DNA of 56,667 nucleotides, taken from positions 1 to 56,667 of the forward strand of contig JAQWUY010000022.1 of the NCBI GenBank assembly GCA_029250225.1. The letters are read 5' to 3'. This document shows positions 19,125 through 27,467 of the stretch, in pieces. The notes under the pieces were generated by a model. That model saw only the letters and a list, made by a program, of their open reading frames with translations. It was not told where the DNA came from and made no database searches. Origin of the DNA: Alphaproteobacteria bacterium (lineage in GTDB: Bacteria > Pseudomonadota > Alphaproteobacteria > JAQWUY01). Position 1 is the first letter of the stretch, and each line of letters starts with the position of its first letter. The translations under genes and the position numbers were made by a program.

Positions 19125-19598
19125 ATGCAAAAAATACCAATGACTAAACAAGGTTATGAAGTTTTAGAAAAAGAACTTAAAAATTTAAAAGACAAAGAAA
19201 GACCAAGTGTAATTTCTGCTATTTCTGAGGCAAGAGAACACGGCGATTTATCTGAAAATGCTGAATATCACGCTGCTCGTGAAAAACAATCTTTTATAGA
19301 AGGTAGAATTGCCGAGGTTGAAGCAATAATATCATTAGCAGATGTAATTGACCCTGTTGCAGTAGCTCACGAAACAATCCGTTTTGGTGCTACGGTTGTA
19401 ATTGCTGATTGTGAAACAGATGCTGAAAAAAAATATCAAATTGTTGGGGATCCAGAAGCTAACTTAGAGCAAAACAAGATAGCTTTATCATCACCTCTTG
19501 CTAAGTCTTTAATTGGTAAGGAAGAGGGCGATGTCGTTAGTGTAAGAGCACCAAGTGGCAATCGTGAGTATGAAATTATAGAAGTTATTTATAAATAA
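19125..19598 (+). CDS. greA: Transcription elongation factor GreA
   Basis: Rescues backtracked RNA polymerase by stimulating transcript cleavage. The 157-residue protein has the N-terminal antiparallel coiled coil (MTKQGYEVLEKELKNLK to about residue 75) with the catalytic-tip acidic residues in REHGDLSENAEYHAAREKQ, and the C-terminal FKBP-like domain ending in EYEIIEVIYK. AAGGTGAG forms a ribosome site before the ATG. carB followed by greA is a familiar alphaproteobacterial order. The stop is only two bases from the end of the convergent msrB gene. Confidence 0.96.
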   Translation: MQKIPMTKQGYEVLEKELKNLKDKERPSVISAISEAREHGDLSENAEYHAAREKQSFIEGRIAEVEAIISLADVIDPVAVAHETIRFGATVVIADCETDAEKKYQIVGDPEANLEQNKIALSSPLAKSLIGKEEGDVVSVRAPSGNREYEIIEVIYK

Positions 19599-19600
19599 AA

Positions 19601-19993
19601 TTACTTTTTAATTAATTTTAAACTGATTGAATTGATACAATAGCGTAGTCCGCCCATTTCTTCTGGGCCATCATCAAATACATGCCCTAGATGAGCATCA
19701 CAAGAACCACATACAATTTCAGTTCTTTGTGTGTCTAGTGAATTATCGATATGTTCAGATACACTTTTTTGTGATATTGGTTTTGCAAAACTAGGCCACC
19801 CACAATGTGTTGGAAATTTTGTATCGCTAGAAAATAAAGGTTCATCGCAACAAGCACAAACATATGTACCATCATCAAATACATCGGTGTATTTGCCTGC
19901 GAAGGGTGGTTGTGTTCCTTTTTGCCTTGCGACATAGAATAATTCGTCAGAAAGTATTTTTTCCCATTCTTCATCACTTTTTTTATTACTCAT
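19601..19993 (-). CDS. msrB: Peptide-methionine (R)-S-oxide reductase
   Basis: Repairs the R-epimer of methionine sulfoxide in proteins. With the start at 19993 the product has 130 residues. Zinc ligands are Cys46/Cys49 (CACC) and Cys95/Cys98 (CGSC); the catalytic Cys119 lies in RYCINS; and THCGWPSF holds Cys64, a possible resolving residue. A longer frame from 20020 adds nine residues, but the ATG at 19993 overlaps the ispE stop as ATGA and begins MSNKKSDEEWEK, a normal MsrB N-terminus, so I prefer it. It probably depends on thioredoxin for recycling. Downstream it converges on greA with a two-base gap. Confidence 0.94.
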   Translation of the reverse strand: MSNKKSDEEWEKILSDELFYVARQKGTQPPFAGKYTDVFDDGTYVCACCDEPLFSSDTKFPTHCGWPSFAKPISQKSVSEHIDNSLDTQRTEIVCGSCDAHLGHVFDDGPEEMGGLRYCINSISLKLIKK

Positions 19994-20838
19994 AGTTTTA
20001 CCCTTGTAATAGTTTTCCAATATTTATTATCAATTTTGTTAAAACCATTTAGTGCCGATTGTTTATCTGGATATATGCCGTAACAAGTTGCACCTGAACC
20101 ACTCATTGCGAAAGCATCAGCTCCACTATCAGCTATGTTATCTAATAATTCTAGTATTTCGTTACATATTGCAACTGCTGGTTTTTGTAATACATTTTGT
20201 GAGCTTGTAATTGATTTTAAAAAATCATTATAATCGTTGGTTGATTTGAAACTAATATTATTTTTTATATCTGGGTTTTGGGCAAACTTTTTAAAAACTT
20301 CTTTGGTTGAGATTGCTATATTTGGATTTGCTAGAACCATATAAAAAGAAGGTATATTTACAGGTGTTAAATCTTGGCCAATTTCTTGCATAATTACTGT
20401 CTTAGTATAATAACAAACGGGTATATCTGCACCTAATGAAAGTAATAATTCTTCTATATTTTTTGGTTCTTGCTTATTCCACAGCTTCAACAATGTCTTT
20501 ATTGTGGTTGCACAATCAGTTGAACCACCGCCAATTCCACTTGCAACAGGAATTTTTTTATTCAGTATAATGTCGGCACCTTTAAAATCATCAAATTGTT
20601 CTGCAATTATATTAGCCCCTTTTATTATCAGGTTATCAGTATTTGAAAGAGAATTTGCATAATCACCAATAATTTTTAAATTAAATTGCTTATCATTTCT
20701 TAGTTTTATATCTAATTCGTCGCCAAATTCAGTAAAACAAACTAAGGAGCTTAGTAGGTGATAGTTATTTTTATCTTTACCTGTAATATGTAAATTTAGG
20801 TTAATTTTTGCAGGTGCCACAATTTTATTAATTGTCAT
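19990..20838 (-). CDS. ispE: 4-Diphosphocytidyl-2-C-methyl-D-erythritol kinase
   Basis: ATP-dependent GHMP kinase of the non-mevalonate isoprenoid pathway. The 282-residue product begins VAPAKINLNLHITGK, holding the catalytic Lys and Asn region, and contains the ATP-binding glycine-rich motif PVASGIGGGSTDCA. A C-terminal GHMP motif is MSGSGATCYGIYPD. Isoprenoids made here would include undecaprenyl phosphate, which MraY and MurG in this window need as lipid carrier. The ATG lies 11 bases inside the end of the upstream TPR gene and the stop overlaps msrB, so all three are probably cotranscribed. Confidence 0.94.
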   Translation of the reverse strand: MTINKIVAPAKINLNLHITGKDKNNYHLLSSLVCFTEFGDELDIKLRNDKQFNLKIIGDYANSLSNTDNLIIKGANIIAEQFDDFKGADIILNKKIPVASGIGGGSTDCATTIKTLLKLWNKQEPKNIEELLLSLGADIPVCYYTKTVIMQEIGQDLTPVNIPSFYMVLANPNIAISTKEVFKKFAQNPDIKNNISFKSTNDYNDFLKSITSSQNVLQKPAVAICNEILELLDNIADSGADAFAMSGSGATCYGIYPDKQSALNGFNKIDNKYWKTITRVKL

Positions 20839-22180
20839 ATTTTTTTATTTTGGATTTTATTTTATCTATGTCAATATATTCGTTTTTAGCATCTAAATCG
20901 ATTACGCGGTTCCATTGGAATATAGCTTCTCGTTTTCGTCCGAGTTTAAGGTATAAATTGCCTAGATGGTCATTTACAACGCCATCTGTTGATAACTCAG
21001 TTGCTGATTTTTCAAGATAAATTAATGCTTTATCATATTTTCCAAGTTTGTAATATGCCCAACCAACACTATCTGCTATGTATGGATTTGGTAGATTTTT
21101 GTAAGCAACTAATAATTTGTTAAGGCTTTTTTTTAGATCAATATTTTGCTCTATTGATAAATAATGTAAATAACTTGTTATGTTTGGGTCGGAATTTGAT
21201 AGTTTATTTGCAAGTTTTAATTTATCAATTGATTCTTTGAACATACCATTTTTTTCAAGTGCAACTGCATAATTTAGCAGATAGAAATAATCATCATCGA
21301 GATCTTTTGCCTTTTTAATACTTTCAAGGGAGTCTTTGTATTGCTTTTCTTTTTTTTGTTTAATGCTTAGTGCAATGTAATAATATGGATCATTTTTATC
21401 TATTGTTTCCATTATTTGATTAATATAATATTTTTTTTGTGCAGGAATTGCATCAATTAATTGAGTACGAATTATATTATGTATTCTATCATTAGGTATA
21501 TCTTTCGCGAATTTTAATGCGGTAGGATATGCCTTTTTCTTTATTAAAATATTACTTATTTTAAATAATGCATTTTCGTTATAAGGGTTTATTTTATAAG
21601 CAAACAATAGGGGGATTAATTCATTATTAACGGATAACATACTAGACAGTATTCTACGTGAATTATATTCATATTTTTCTACAAATGCTTCGTATTTTTT
21701 TATTTCTTCGGGGATTTTAGAATTTTTATCCAGTTTACGACTGCTTAAAAAATATGCCATTTTCCCTACAATACTTGTTTCATTTTCAAAGTATTTTTTT
21801 GATTTTTCAAAATTCTTATTAATAAGAGCATCAAAACCTAGTAAATATGTTTTTATTGATTCATCTTTTAGTTTTTCAGCATTTTTTAGAGCTAAATCAT
21901 AATTAAAGCTTTCTAGTAATTCCATTACTAAAAAGTGTGTTTTTGATTCTTGTTTAATATTTGATGCTAAATTTGAAATTTCATCAGTTTCATTATTGTA
22001 TATAGCAAACAATAGTTTTGTGTAGTCTGCGTATTTTTGATCCTGTGGATTTAAACTAACCGGTCTATTAATATCATTAGAAAAAAGTGTGTTAAATTGT
22101 AATTTGTCTTTGTTTATAAACAAGAGGCATAATACCATCGTTACACATAAAATAGAGTTCAATATATTTTTTTTCATCAT
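20828..22180 (-). CDS. TPR-repeat protein with N-terminal signal or anchor
   Basis: A 450-residue protein with an N-terminal hydrophobic segment (NILNSILCVTMVLCLLF) that is either a signal peptide or membrane anchor, so it is probably periplasmic. The rest is helical with recognisable TPR units in the C-terminal half, for example YFYLLNYAVALEKNGMFKES, YIADSVGWAYYKLGKYDKAL and VNDHLGNLYLKLGRKREAIF. A TPR protein upstream of ispE is a common alphaproteobacterial arrangement. The specific role is unknown; TPRs suggest a scaffold in envelope assembly. It overlaps ispE by 11 bases. Confidence 0.75.
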   Translation of the reverse strand: MMKKNILNSILCVTMVLCLLFINKDKLQFNTLFSNDINRPVSLNPQDQKYADYTKLLFAIYNNETDEISNLASNIKQESKTHFLVMELLESFNYDLALKNAEKLKDESIKTYLLGFDALINKNFEKSKKYFENETSIVGKMAYFLSSRKLDKNSKIPEEIKKYEAFVEKYEYNSRRILSSMLSVNNELIPLLFAYKINPYNENALFKISNILIKKKAYPTALKFAKDIPNDRIHNIIRTQLIDAIPAQKKYYINQIMETIDKNDPYYYIALSIKQKKEKQYKDSLESIKKAKDLDDDYFYLLNYAVALEKNGMFKESIDKLKLANKLSNSDPNITSYLHYLSIEQNIDLKKSLNKLLVAYKNLPNPYIADSVGWAYYKLGKYDKALIYLEKSATELSTDGVVNDHLGNLYLKLGRKREAIFQWNRVIDLDAKNEYIDIDKIKSKIKKYDN

Positions 22181-22252
22181 TGTTATATTATTAATGTTGT
22201 TTTTAATAAAGTCAATTATAAAAGAATTTAATATAATTATTTAAATATTAAG

Positions 22253-22281
22253 TTGACATTTTGTTTAAAAATTTATATAAA
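22253..22281 (+). promoter_or_regulatory. rpmJ: Strong promoter of rpmJ
   Basis: TTGACA at 22253-22258 (perfect -35) and TATAAA at 22276-22281 are separated by 17 bases, giving a start about 30 bases before the rpmJ ATG. This is one of the closest sigma-70 matches in the window and fits a highly expressed ribosomal protein gene. Confidence 0.7.
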
Positions 22282-22316
22282 TCGTCTATAAATTTAAAAA
22301 TAGTTAGGAAAACGTT

Positions 22317-22442
22317 ATGAAAGTTGCTAGTTCTCTAAAGACATTAAAAAATCGTGATAAAGATTGCCAACTAGTGCGCCGTCGTGGTCGTGTTTATGTA
22401 ATTAACAAGAAAAACCCTCGTTTTAAGGCTCGTCAAGGCTAA
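22317..22442 (+). CDS. rpmJ: 50S ribosomal protein L36
   Basis: A 41-residue basic protein reading [20 protein letters not shown] and on to NPRFKARQG. It matches the alphaproteobacterial L36 type, including the conserved [17 protein letters not shown] segment. The zinc-ribbon form has three Cys and one His; here only one Cys remains, so this is the zinc-free form typical of the class. The gene stands alone with its own promoter and a strong terminator, so it is a monocistronic ribosomal protein gene. Confidence 0.93.
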   Translation: MKVASSLKTLKNRDKDCQLVRRRGRVYVINKKNPRFKARQG

Positions 22443-22465
22443 TTAAATTAATCAATAATTATATA

Positions 22466-22503
22466 AATCAACCCTAGATTTAAAGCCTAGGGTTGATTTT
22501 TTT
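22466..22503 (+). terminator. Rho-independent terminator of rpmJ
   Basis: A perfect 12-base-pair stem, AATCAACCCTAG (22466-22477) with CTAGGGTTGATT (22487-22498), and a nine-base loop, is followed by a T-run to 22503. It lies 23 bases after the rpmJ stop. Confidence 0.88.
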
Positions 22504-22536
22504 AGTATAAATTTTGTAAAATTAAGATAAATTAAG

Positions 22537-22809
22537 TTAATAATTCATCAATTTTCCACCTAATGCAATAAATGCTTTTTGGAAATCTTCACCTTCTATA
22601 CTTCGTTCTTGCGAAATTTTTAATAACAAAGGTTCCCAAGACATTATATATTCTAAAACACTACTTAAAAATATTTCATTACTGAAATTATTACGAATAT
22701 TATTTATATCGGTTCCTGATATATCAATGAATTTATAAAACTCTTCTTCTTTTTCAATAATATATAACAGAGCATTTTGCGAAATATCGATAGCTATTTG
22801 TTTATCCAT
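22537..22809 (-). CDS. DUF3572 family protein
   Basis: A 90-residue acidic, helical protein matching the alphaproteobacterial DUF3572 pattern: an N-terminal helix with A-L-x-x-I-x-E-x-E-x-x-x-x-F, a central ISGTDINNIRNNFSNEIFLSSVLEYIM, and a C-terminal helix with DFQKAFIALGG. The function of this family is unknown. It overlaps the preceding ArsC-like gene by eight bases (ATGGATAA), so the two are probably translated together. No signal peptide or membrane segment. Confidence 0.75.
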   Translation of the reverse strand: MDKQIAIDISQNALLYIIEKEEEFYKFIDISGTDINNIRNNFSNEIFLSSVLEYIMSWEPLLLKISQERSIEGEDFQKAFIALGGKLMNY

Positions 22810-23146
22810 TCTTTATTTTATCCTGTATTTTACTATTAAATCCAACAGTTATTTCTTGATTATTATATATTATAAGGGGTCTTTTAATTATTGATTTATT
22901 AGACTGAATAATATTTAAAAAATCATTACTAGCATTATCTTTTACTTGTTGTGGTAATGAACGCCACGATTGTGATTTTTTGTTAATCACAATGTCCCAG
23001 CCCAAAGTATTTACCCACAAATTAATATCTTGCTCACTAATTTCATTCTTTTTTAAATCAATAAAATCATATTCGATATTATTAAATTCTAAAAAAGATA
23101 TACATTTCCTTACTGTATCACAATTTTTAATACCATAAACTTTCAT
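22802..23146 (-). CDS. ArsC/YffB-like thioredoxin-fold protein
   Basis: A 114-residue protein of the arsenate reductase/Spx/YffB superfamily. It begins VYGIKNCDTVRKCISFLEFN, with the family's N-terminal Cys9 and another Cys15, and has IIKRPLIIYNNQEITVGFN, containing the cis-Pro region. The GIKNCDTVRK form resembles YffB, a probable glutathione-dependent thiol reductase, more than true arsenate reductase; no ars genes are nearby. It is transcribed divergently from yaaA and coupled to a DUF3572 gene. Confidence 0.8.
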   Translation of the reverse strand: MKVYGIKNCDTVRKCISFLEFNNIEYDFIDLKKNEISEQDINLWVNTLGWDIVINKKSQSWRSLPQQVKDNASNDFLNIIQSNKSIIKRPLIIYNNQEITVGFNSKIQDKIKNG

Positions 23147-23232
23147 AATTTTCCCTATGTTTTTTACTTTATCAAATATACACTATAATATATATTATAG
23201 ATAGGTAAAGTAAATAAGTTTAAGGAGAAAAT

Positions 23233-23991
23233 ATGCTTGTAGTCGTATCCCCAGCAAAAAAACTAAATTTTGAAAGTGATTTGAGTTTTGATACATTTTC
23301 ACAGTGTGATTTTTTACCCGAAGCCATTGAATTAATTTATATACTAAAAAATAAAAAAGCTAGTGATTTAAAAAAATTAATGAATGTGTCTGATAAAATC
23401 GCAAAGCTTAATGTGCAAAGATTTAATGATTTTGAAACCCCATTTGATTTAAGTAATGCTAGGCAAGCTATATTCGCATTCAATGGTGATACATATACAG
23501 GATTAGAAGCAAAATCATTAACAGATGATGATTTAAACTATGCTCAAAATCATTTTAGAATATTATCCGGATTATACGGAGTGTTAAGACCACTTGATTT
23601 AATACAACCTTATCGACTAGAAATGGGAACTAAGCTAGCAAACGAAAAGGGTGAAGATTTATACGATTTTTGGGGAAAGAAAATAGCAAATAAACTAGAT
23701 AGTGAAAAGCAAAAATTTATAGTTAATTGTGCTTCTAATGAATACTTTAATTCCGTTGCAAAACAACCATTAAAAACTAAAATAATTAATACCGTGTTCA
23801 AAGAAGTAAAAAATGGAACTGCAAAAATAGTATCGTTTTCAGCAAAAAGAGCAAGGGGGATGATGGCAAGATTTATAATTCAAAATAAAATTAAAAATGT
23901 TAAAGATTTAAAAGATTTTGATATGGCTGGTTATAAATATATACCTAGTGAATCAGATGAAAATAATTTAGTATTCCACAGACAAAAATAA
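23233..23991 (+). CDS. yaaA: Peroxide stress protein YaaA (DUF328)
   Basis: A 252-residue protein starting MLVVVSPAKKLNFESD, the conserved N-terminus of the YaaA family. Other family blocks seen are FNGDTYTGLEAKSL, FRILSGLYGVLRPLDLIQPYRLEMG, YDFWGKKI, NCASNEYFNSV and FSAKRARGMMARFI. In E. coli YaaA lowers free iron during hydrogen peroxide stress. An AGGAG ribosome site precedes the ATG. Related stress functions nearby are a RidA-family gene immediately downstream and superoxide dismutase at 43034. Confidence 0.93.
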   Translation: MLVVVSPAKKLNFESDLSFDTFSQCDFLPEAIELIYILKNKKASDLKKLMNVSDKIAKLNVQRFNDFETPFDLSNARQAIFAFNGDTYTGLEAKSLTDDDLNYAQNHFRILSGLYGVLRPLDLIQPYRLEMGTKLANEKGEDLYDFWGKKIANKLDSEKQKFIVNCASNEYFNSVAKQPLKTKIINTVFKEVKNGTAKIVSFSAKRARGMMARFIIQNKIKNVKDLKDFDMAGYKYIPSESDENNLVFHRQK

Positions 23992-24019
23992 ATTAAATAA
24001 CAATATAAAAGAGAATAAT

Positions 24020-24484
24020 ATGAACAAGGTTGAGCAAAAATTAAAAAAAATTGGTATTGAAATACCGCAAGTATCGGCACCCGTGGCAAATTACGCACCT
24101 TATGTAATTAGCGGTAATAAAATATATATTTCAGGGCAAATTCCAATTGTTGCGGGTGAAATTAAACACCAAGCCAAAGTTGGTGATAATATGACAACTG
24201 ATGAAGCTATTGAAGTTGCGAAGATATGTTGTATAAATATAATTACGCAGATAAAATCAGCGATTGATAATTTAGATCGTGTTAAAAAAGTTATAAAATT
24301 GGGTGGGTTTGTTAATGCTACTTCGGATTTTACGCAACATTCAAAAGTCATAAATGGTGCTTCTGATTTAATGGTTGAAGTTTTCGGCAAAGAAGTTGGC
24401 ACACATTCAAGAACGGCAATAGGTTCAAATTCATTGCCATTTGGTGTTGCAGTTGAAATTGATGCCTTAATAGAATTTGAATAA
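24020..24484 (+). CDS. RidA family protein (YjgF/YER057c/UK114)
   Basis: A 154-residue protein of the RidA superfamily with blocks ISGNKIYISGQIP, CCINIITQIKSAIDNLDRVKKVIKL, GFVNATSDFTQHSKVINGASDL and HSRTAIGSNSLPFGVAVEIDALIE. The SRTAIGSNSLP segment has the Arg that in active RidA proteins deaminates reactive enamines, so activity is plausible. It belongs to the longer RidA subfamily (about 150 residues) whose physiological substrate is less clear. It follows yaaA by 28 bases and ends in a bidirectional terminator shared with ftsZ. Confidence 0.88.
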   Translation: MNKVEQKLKKIGIEIPQVSAPVANYAPYVISGNKIYISGQIPIVAGEIKHQAKVGDNMTTDEAIEVAKICCINIITQIKSAIDNLDRVKKVIKLGGFVNATSDFTQHSKVINGASDLMVEVFGKEVGTHSRTAIGSNSLPFGVAVEIDALIEFE

Positions 24485-24507
24485 TATTTTATAAATTACG
24501 GACATAA

Positions 24508-24535
24508 AAAAAGCACTATTTTTATAGTGCTTTTT
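24508..24535. terminator. Bidirectional terminator between the RidA gene and ftsZ
   Basis: A stem AAAAAGCACTAT (24508-24519) with ATAGTGCTTTTT (24524-24535) and a TTTT loop. It has A- and T-tracts on the two sides, so it can terminate both convergent transcripts: the yaaA unit and the whole dcw cluster. It lies three bases from the ftsZ stop. Confidence 0.87.
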
Positions 24536-24537
24536 GT

Positions 24538-26082
24538 TTAATTTAGTTGTTTACGCAGAAAAGGTGGAATATCTATTTCCGATTCTTCTTGTTTGTTTTG
24601 TTCCATAGCTAAATTACCGTTTTCACTTGTTTTTGAGTAATTGTTATCTACGATAGGGTCAGTTTTTTCAACTGCTTTTTTATTTGAAATAAAACCAGAG
24701 AACAATTTATTAAAAAACCCTTTTTTTTCTGGTTCTGATTTAATTCTTTGTTCATTATTTACTGTTTCTTTGTCGCGAGTAGCATTTGCCATATCGGCTT
24801 CAATAAATGGATCGATGCTGATATCGTATCCTTCTTTTTCTTCCGTTATAGTTTCTTCAAGTTTTTCTTTTTCCTGAAATAATTCTGAATTTTCTGTGAA
24901 TTGTTCCTCTAAGATATTTAATTCATCAATATCTATGTTATCAGGGAAAATACTTTCATTGTTAATTTCATCATTAGTTTCAGTTGCTAGAATTTCTTGT
25001 TCTTGCTTTTCAATTAAGAAATCATCAGATTTTATATCGTCATCTTCCCATAATTGTTCTTCATTTGTATCGCTTACTTTAAACGGAGAGGTAATTTTGT
25101 TTTTAACATCATTAATCCCAGTTGCAACAATAGATATACGGATAGTGTCACCGATATCATTATCTATTGTTTGACCATAGATAATATTTGCTTCTGGATC
25201 GATTTCTTGTCTAAGTCTGTTTACAGCTACTGTTATGTCGTGTAATGAAATATCACTAGATGATGTTATATTAATGATAGCAGATTTTGCACCTTTCATA
25301 TTATCGTCATCAAGTAATCTGTTGCGAATAGCTGTTTCAGCTGCAAAAGAAGCCGCTTCGCTACCTAGCTCTGACTTAGAAGCTTCACCAACTCCCATCA
25401 TTGCTTTACCTTTTTTCTCCATTACTGTTCTAATGTCGTTAAAATCAAGGTTAATTTTACCTGGTTTAATCATTAAATCTGTTACACCTTGAACAGCTAA
25501 TAATAAAACACGGTCAACTTTTTTAAATGCATCTTCTAAGGTGTCATTTTCCGAAACTTCGGTATGTAATTTTTCATTTGGGATTACAATTAATGTATCA
25601 ACATACTTTTGTAGTTCGCTGATACCTTCTTGTGCTTGACGCATTCTTACTGTGCCTTCAAATTCAAAAGGTTTAGTAACAATACCTACTGTTAGTATTC
25701 CTTTTTCTCTTGCTGCACGGGCTATTACAGGTGCAGAACCTGTTCCTGTACCGCCACCCATACCAGCGGAAATAAATACCATATTTGCACCGTCTATAAA
25801 TTTAGATATTTCATCAAAGTTTTCTTCGGCTGCTTGACGACCAACTTCTGGTCTTGCACCGGCACCTAAACCACTTGTGATTTCTTTTCCAATTTGAAAT
25901 TTATTTTCTGCTTTTGAGTATTCAAGTGCTTGTGCGTCAGTATTACATACTGCAAAATCACAACCATCTAGTTTTTCGACAATCATATTGTTGACTGCAT
26001 TACCACCAGCACCACCAGAACCTATGACTATAATCTTAGGTGTGTTTTTTGTGGTTTGTTCAATTGGTGTAATATCTAACAT
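24538..26082 (-). CDS. ftsZ: Cell division protein FtsZ
   Basis: Tubulin-like GTPase that forms the division ring. The 514-residue protein has the GTPase domain with GSGGAGGNAVNN near residue 21, NTDAQAL at 47-53 and the tubulin signature GGGTGTGS at 109-116. A long acidic, variable linker follows from about 330, and the C-terminal conserved peptide is IDIPPFLRKQLN, the docking site for FtsA and other partners. It is last in the dcw cluster, separated from ftsA by 146 bases that contain a candidate separate promoter. A good ribosome site (CGGAGA) precedes the ATG. The linker is long, as is usual in alphaproteobacteria. Confidence 0.97.
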   Translation of the reverse strand: MLDITPIEQTTKNTPKIIVIGSGGAGGNAVNNMIVEKLDGCDFAVCNTDAQALEYSKAENKFQIGKEITSGLGAGARPEVGRQAAEENFDEISKFIDGANMVFISAGMGGGTGTGSAPVIARAAREKGILTVGIVTKPFEFEGTVRMRQAQEGISELQKYVDTLIVIPNEKLHTEVSENDTLEDAFKKVDRVLLLAVQGVTDLMIKPGKINLDFNDIRTVMEKKGKAMMGVGEASKSELGSEAASFAAETAIRNRLLDDDNMKGAKSAIINITSSSDISLHDITVAVNRLRQEIDPEANIIYGQTIDNDIGDTIRISIVATGINDVKNKITSPFKVSDTNEEQLWEDDDIKSDDFLIEKQEQEILATETNDEINNESIFPDNIDIDELNILEEQFTENSELFQEKEKLEETITEEKEGYDISIDPFIEADMANATRDKETVNNEQRIKSEPEKKGFFNKLFSGFISNKKAVEKTDPIVDNNYSKTSENGNLAMEQNKQEESEIDIPPFLRKQLN

Positions 26083-26114
26083 TATCTGAATTCTCCGTAA
26101 TAATAATAAAAACC

Positions 26115-26141
26115 ATTATATAGTTTAATTGTAATTGTTAA
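26115..26141 (-). promoter_or_regulatory. ftsZ: Candidate ftsZ promoter in the ftsA-ftsZ spacer
   Basis: Reading on the minus strand, TATAAT (26115-26120) is preceded by TTAACA (26136-26141) with a 15-base spacer, about 33 bases before the ftsZ ATG. The -10 is perfect, but the surroundings are extremely AT-rich, so chance is a real possibility. Extra promoters for ftsZ are common in bacteria. Confidence 0.4.
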
Positions 26142-26181
26142 ATAACAATAATACAAGTAAAATATAAAAAATCATATATAT

Positions 26182-26200
26182 TATAATATAATATATTATA
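26182..26200. repeat. AT-only palindrome after ftsA
   Basis: TATAATATA (26182-26190) and TATATTATA (26192-26200) are perfect inverted arms around a single A, 29 bases beyond the ftsA stop in the transcribed direction. With no G or C and no clear U-run, it is not a convincing terminator; it may be a binding site or low-complexity sequence. Confidence 0.4.
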
Positions 26201-26228
26201 TTAATTTATAAATTATTTAATGCAATTT

Positions 26229-27455
26229 CTAAATTTCTGTTTTTAGCCAATTTACAAGTCTTTTAACAATTGAATCTTCTATGTTATATCCTTTTTCTAC
26301 TAGGTTAATTTCTTCGTTAGGTCGATTTCCACCTGAATACCTCATTAAGCCGATAGAGGTTGTATATAATGATGTTTTATAGTCATTAGGTAGATTTATT
26401 GTGTTACTTGGATTACCTATTCTTGTTGGTAGTGATAGGTGGGTACGACATAATTCAGCTATGTTTTCAATTTGTGTAGAGCCACCGGTTAATATTATAC
26501 GATTAACATTTTTAAAATACGGTGTTTTTGTTTTACATTTATCAAAAATTTCTTCTAGCCTGTGTTTTACGATGTCGCTTATTACGGTTGTTGTTATGGT
26601 ACTAGGCACATTGTTTTTTTCACCTGCTGGGTGAAATTCGATTGGTCGTTGAATTGCTATTGAATTGTTTAATACAGCGTGAGCATGTTTTAGCTTGATT
26701 CTTTCGGCTTCTATTTTTGATGCTGCGGTTGTAAACATAATATCATTTGTTATATTATCCCCTGCACAGTTAAAGGTTACACAAGATATAAATTTACCTT
26801 TGTACAAGACGGAAACAGATGTTGTCCCACCACCTATATTTATTATTCCGCAACATAAATCTTTTTCGTCATCATCTAGTGTTCCAATGGCTGAAACATA
26901 TCCATCATAAGCTATGTCTTTTATTTCGATATCACAAGATTCAAGTAATCCTTTAATATTTTTAATTACTAGTGCATCACAAACGGTTATGGTAATGCGA
27001 ATTGCAAGTTCATTTCCGATTATACCTATGGGGTTTTGTGTTGGGTTGTTATCAACAAAATATGACATTGGGACTGCGTGTAACAATGTTTTTTCTTCGT
27101 TTTGTATTTTTTTATTACATATGTTTAATAATCTATTTATATCTTTTTGGGTAACTCTTTTTGATGATATTTTTGTTTTTTCCTGAATATTATGGCAATG
27201 TGGTTTTAACCCAGACATTGTAACAAAAACATTTTTAATTCTACTGCCTTGTTTCTTTTCCAATTGGTCAACACATCTTGTTATTGAATCTTTTGCTAGC
27301 ATTACATCGCTGATTATACCATTTTTAATTCCTTTTGAAGAAACTGTTGCAACTTTATTTATTTTTACAGTTTCATTTGGGCTAACCTCACCACTCATAC
27401 AAGTTATTTTGTATGAACCGATATCAATAGAGGTAATAGTTTTTGAAAAAGCCAT
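26229..27455 (-). CDS. ftsA: Cell division protein FtsA
   Basis: Actin-like ATPase that tethers FtsZ to the membrane. The 408-residue protein shows the phosphate-1 motif SIDIGSYKITCM near residue 10, the phosphate-2 region CGIINIGGGTTSVSVLY near 200, the adenosine motif ILTGGSTQIENI near 320, and a C-terminal amphipathic helix (IVKRLVNWLKTEI) expected to insert into the membrane. It starts 12 bases after ftsQ. The expected domains are all present. Confidence 0.95.
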   Translation of the reverse strand: MAFSKTITSIDIGSYKITCMSGEVSPNETVKINKVATVSSKGIKNGIISDVMLAKDSITRCVDQLEKKQGSRIKNVFVTMSGLKPHCHNIQEKTKISSKRVTQKDINRLLNICNKKIQNEEKTLLHAVPMSYFVDNNPTQNPIGIIGNELAIRITITVCDALVIKNIKGLLESCDIEIKDIAYDGYVSAIGTLDDDEKDLCCGIINIGGGTTSVSVLYKGKFISCVTFNCAGDNITNDIMFTTAASKIEAERIKLKHAHAVLNNSIAIQRPIEFHPAGEKNNVPSTITTTVISDIVKHRLEEIFDKCKTKTPYFKNVNRIILTGGSTQIENIAELCRTHLSLPTRIGNPSNTINLPNDYKTSLYTTSIGLMRYSGGNRPNEEINLVEKGYNIEDSIVKRLVNWLKTEI

Positions 27456-27467
27456 TCAATTATAATC

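Noticed and set aside
19994-20020. Nine-residue N-terminal extension of MsrB
   Set aside because: The shorter start gives an ATGA overlap with ispE and a normal MsrB N-terminus.
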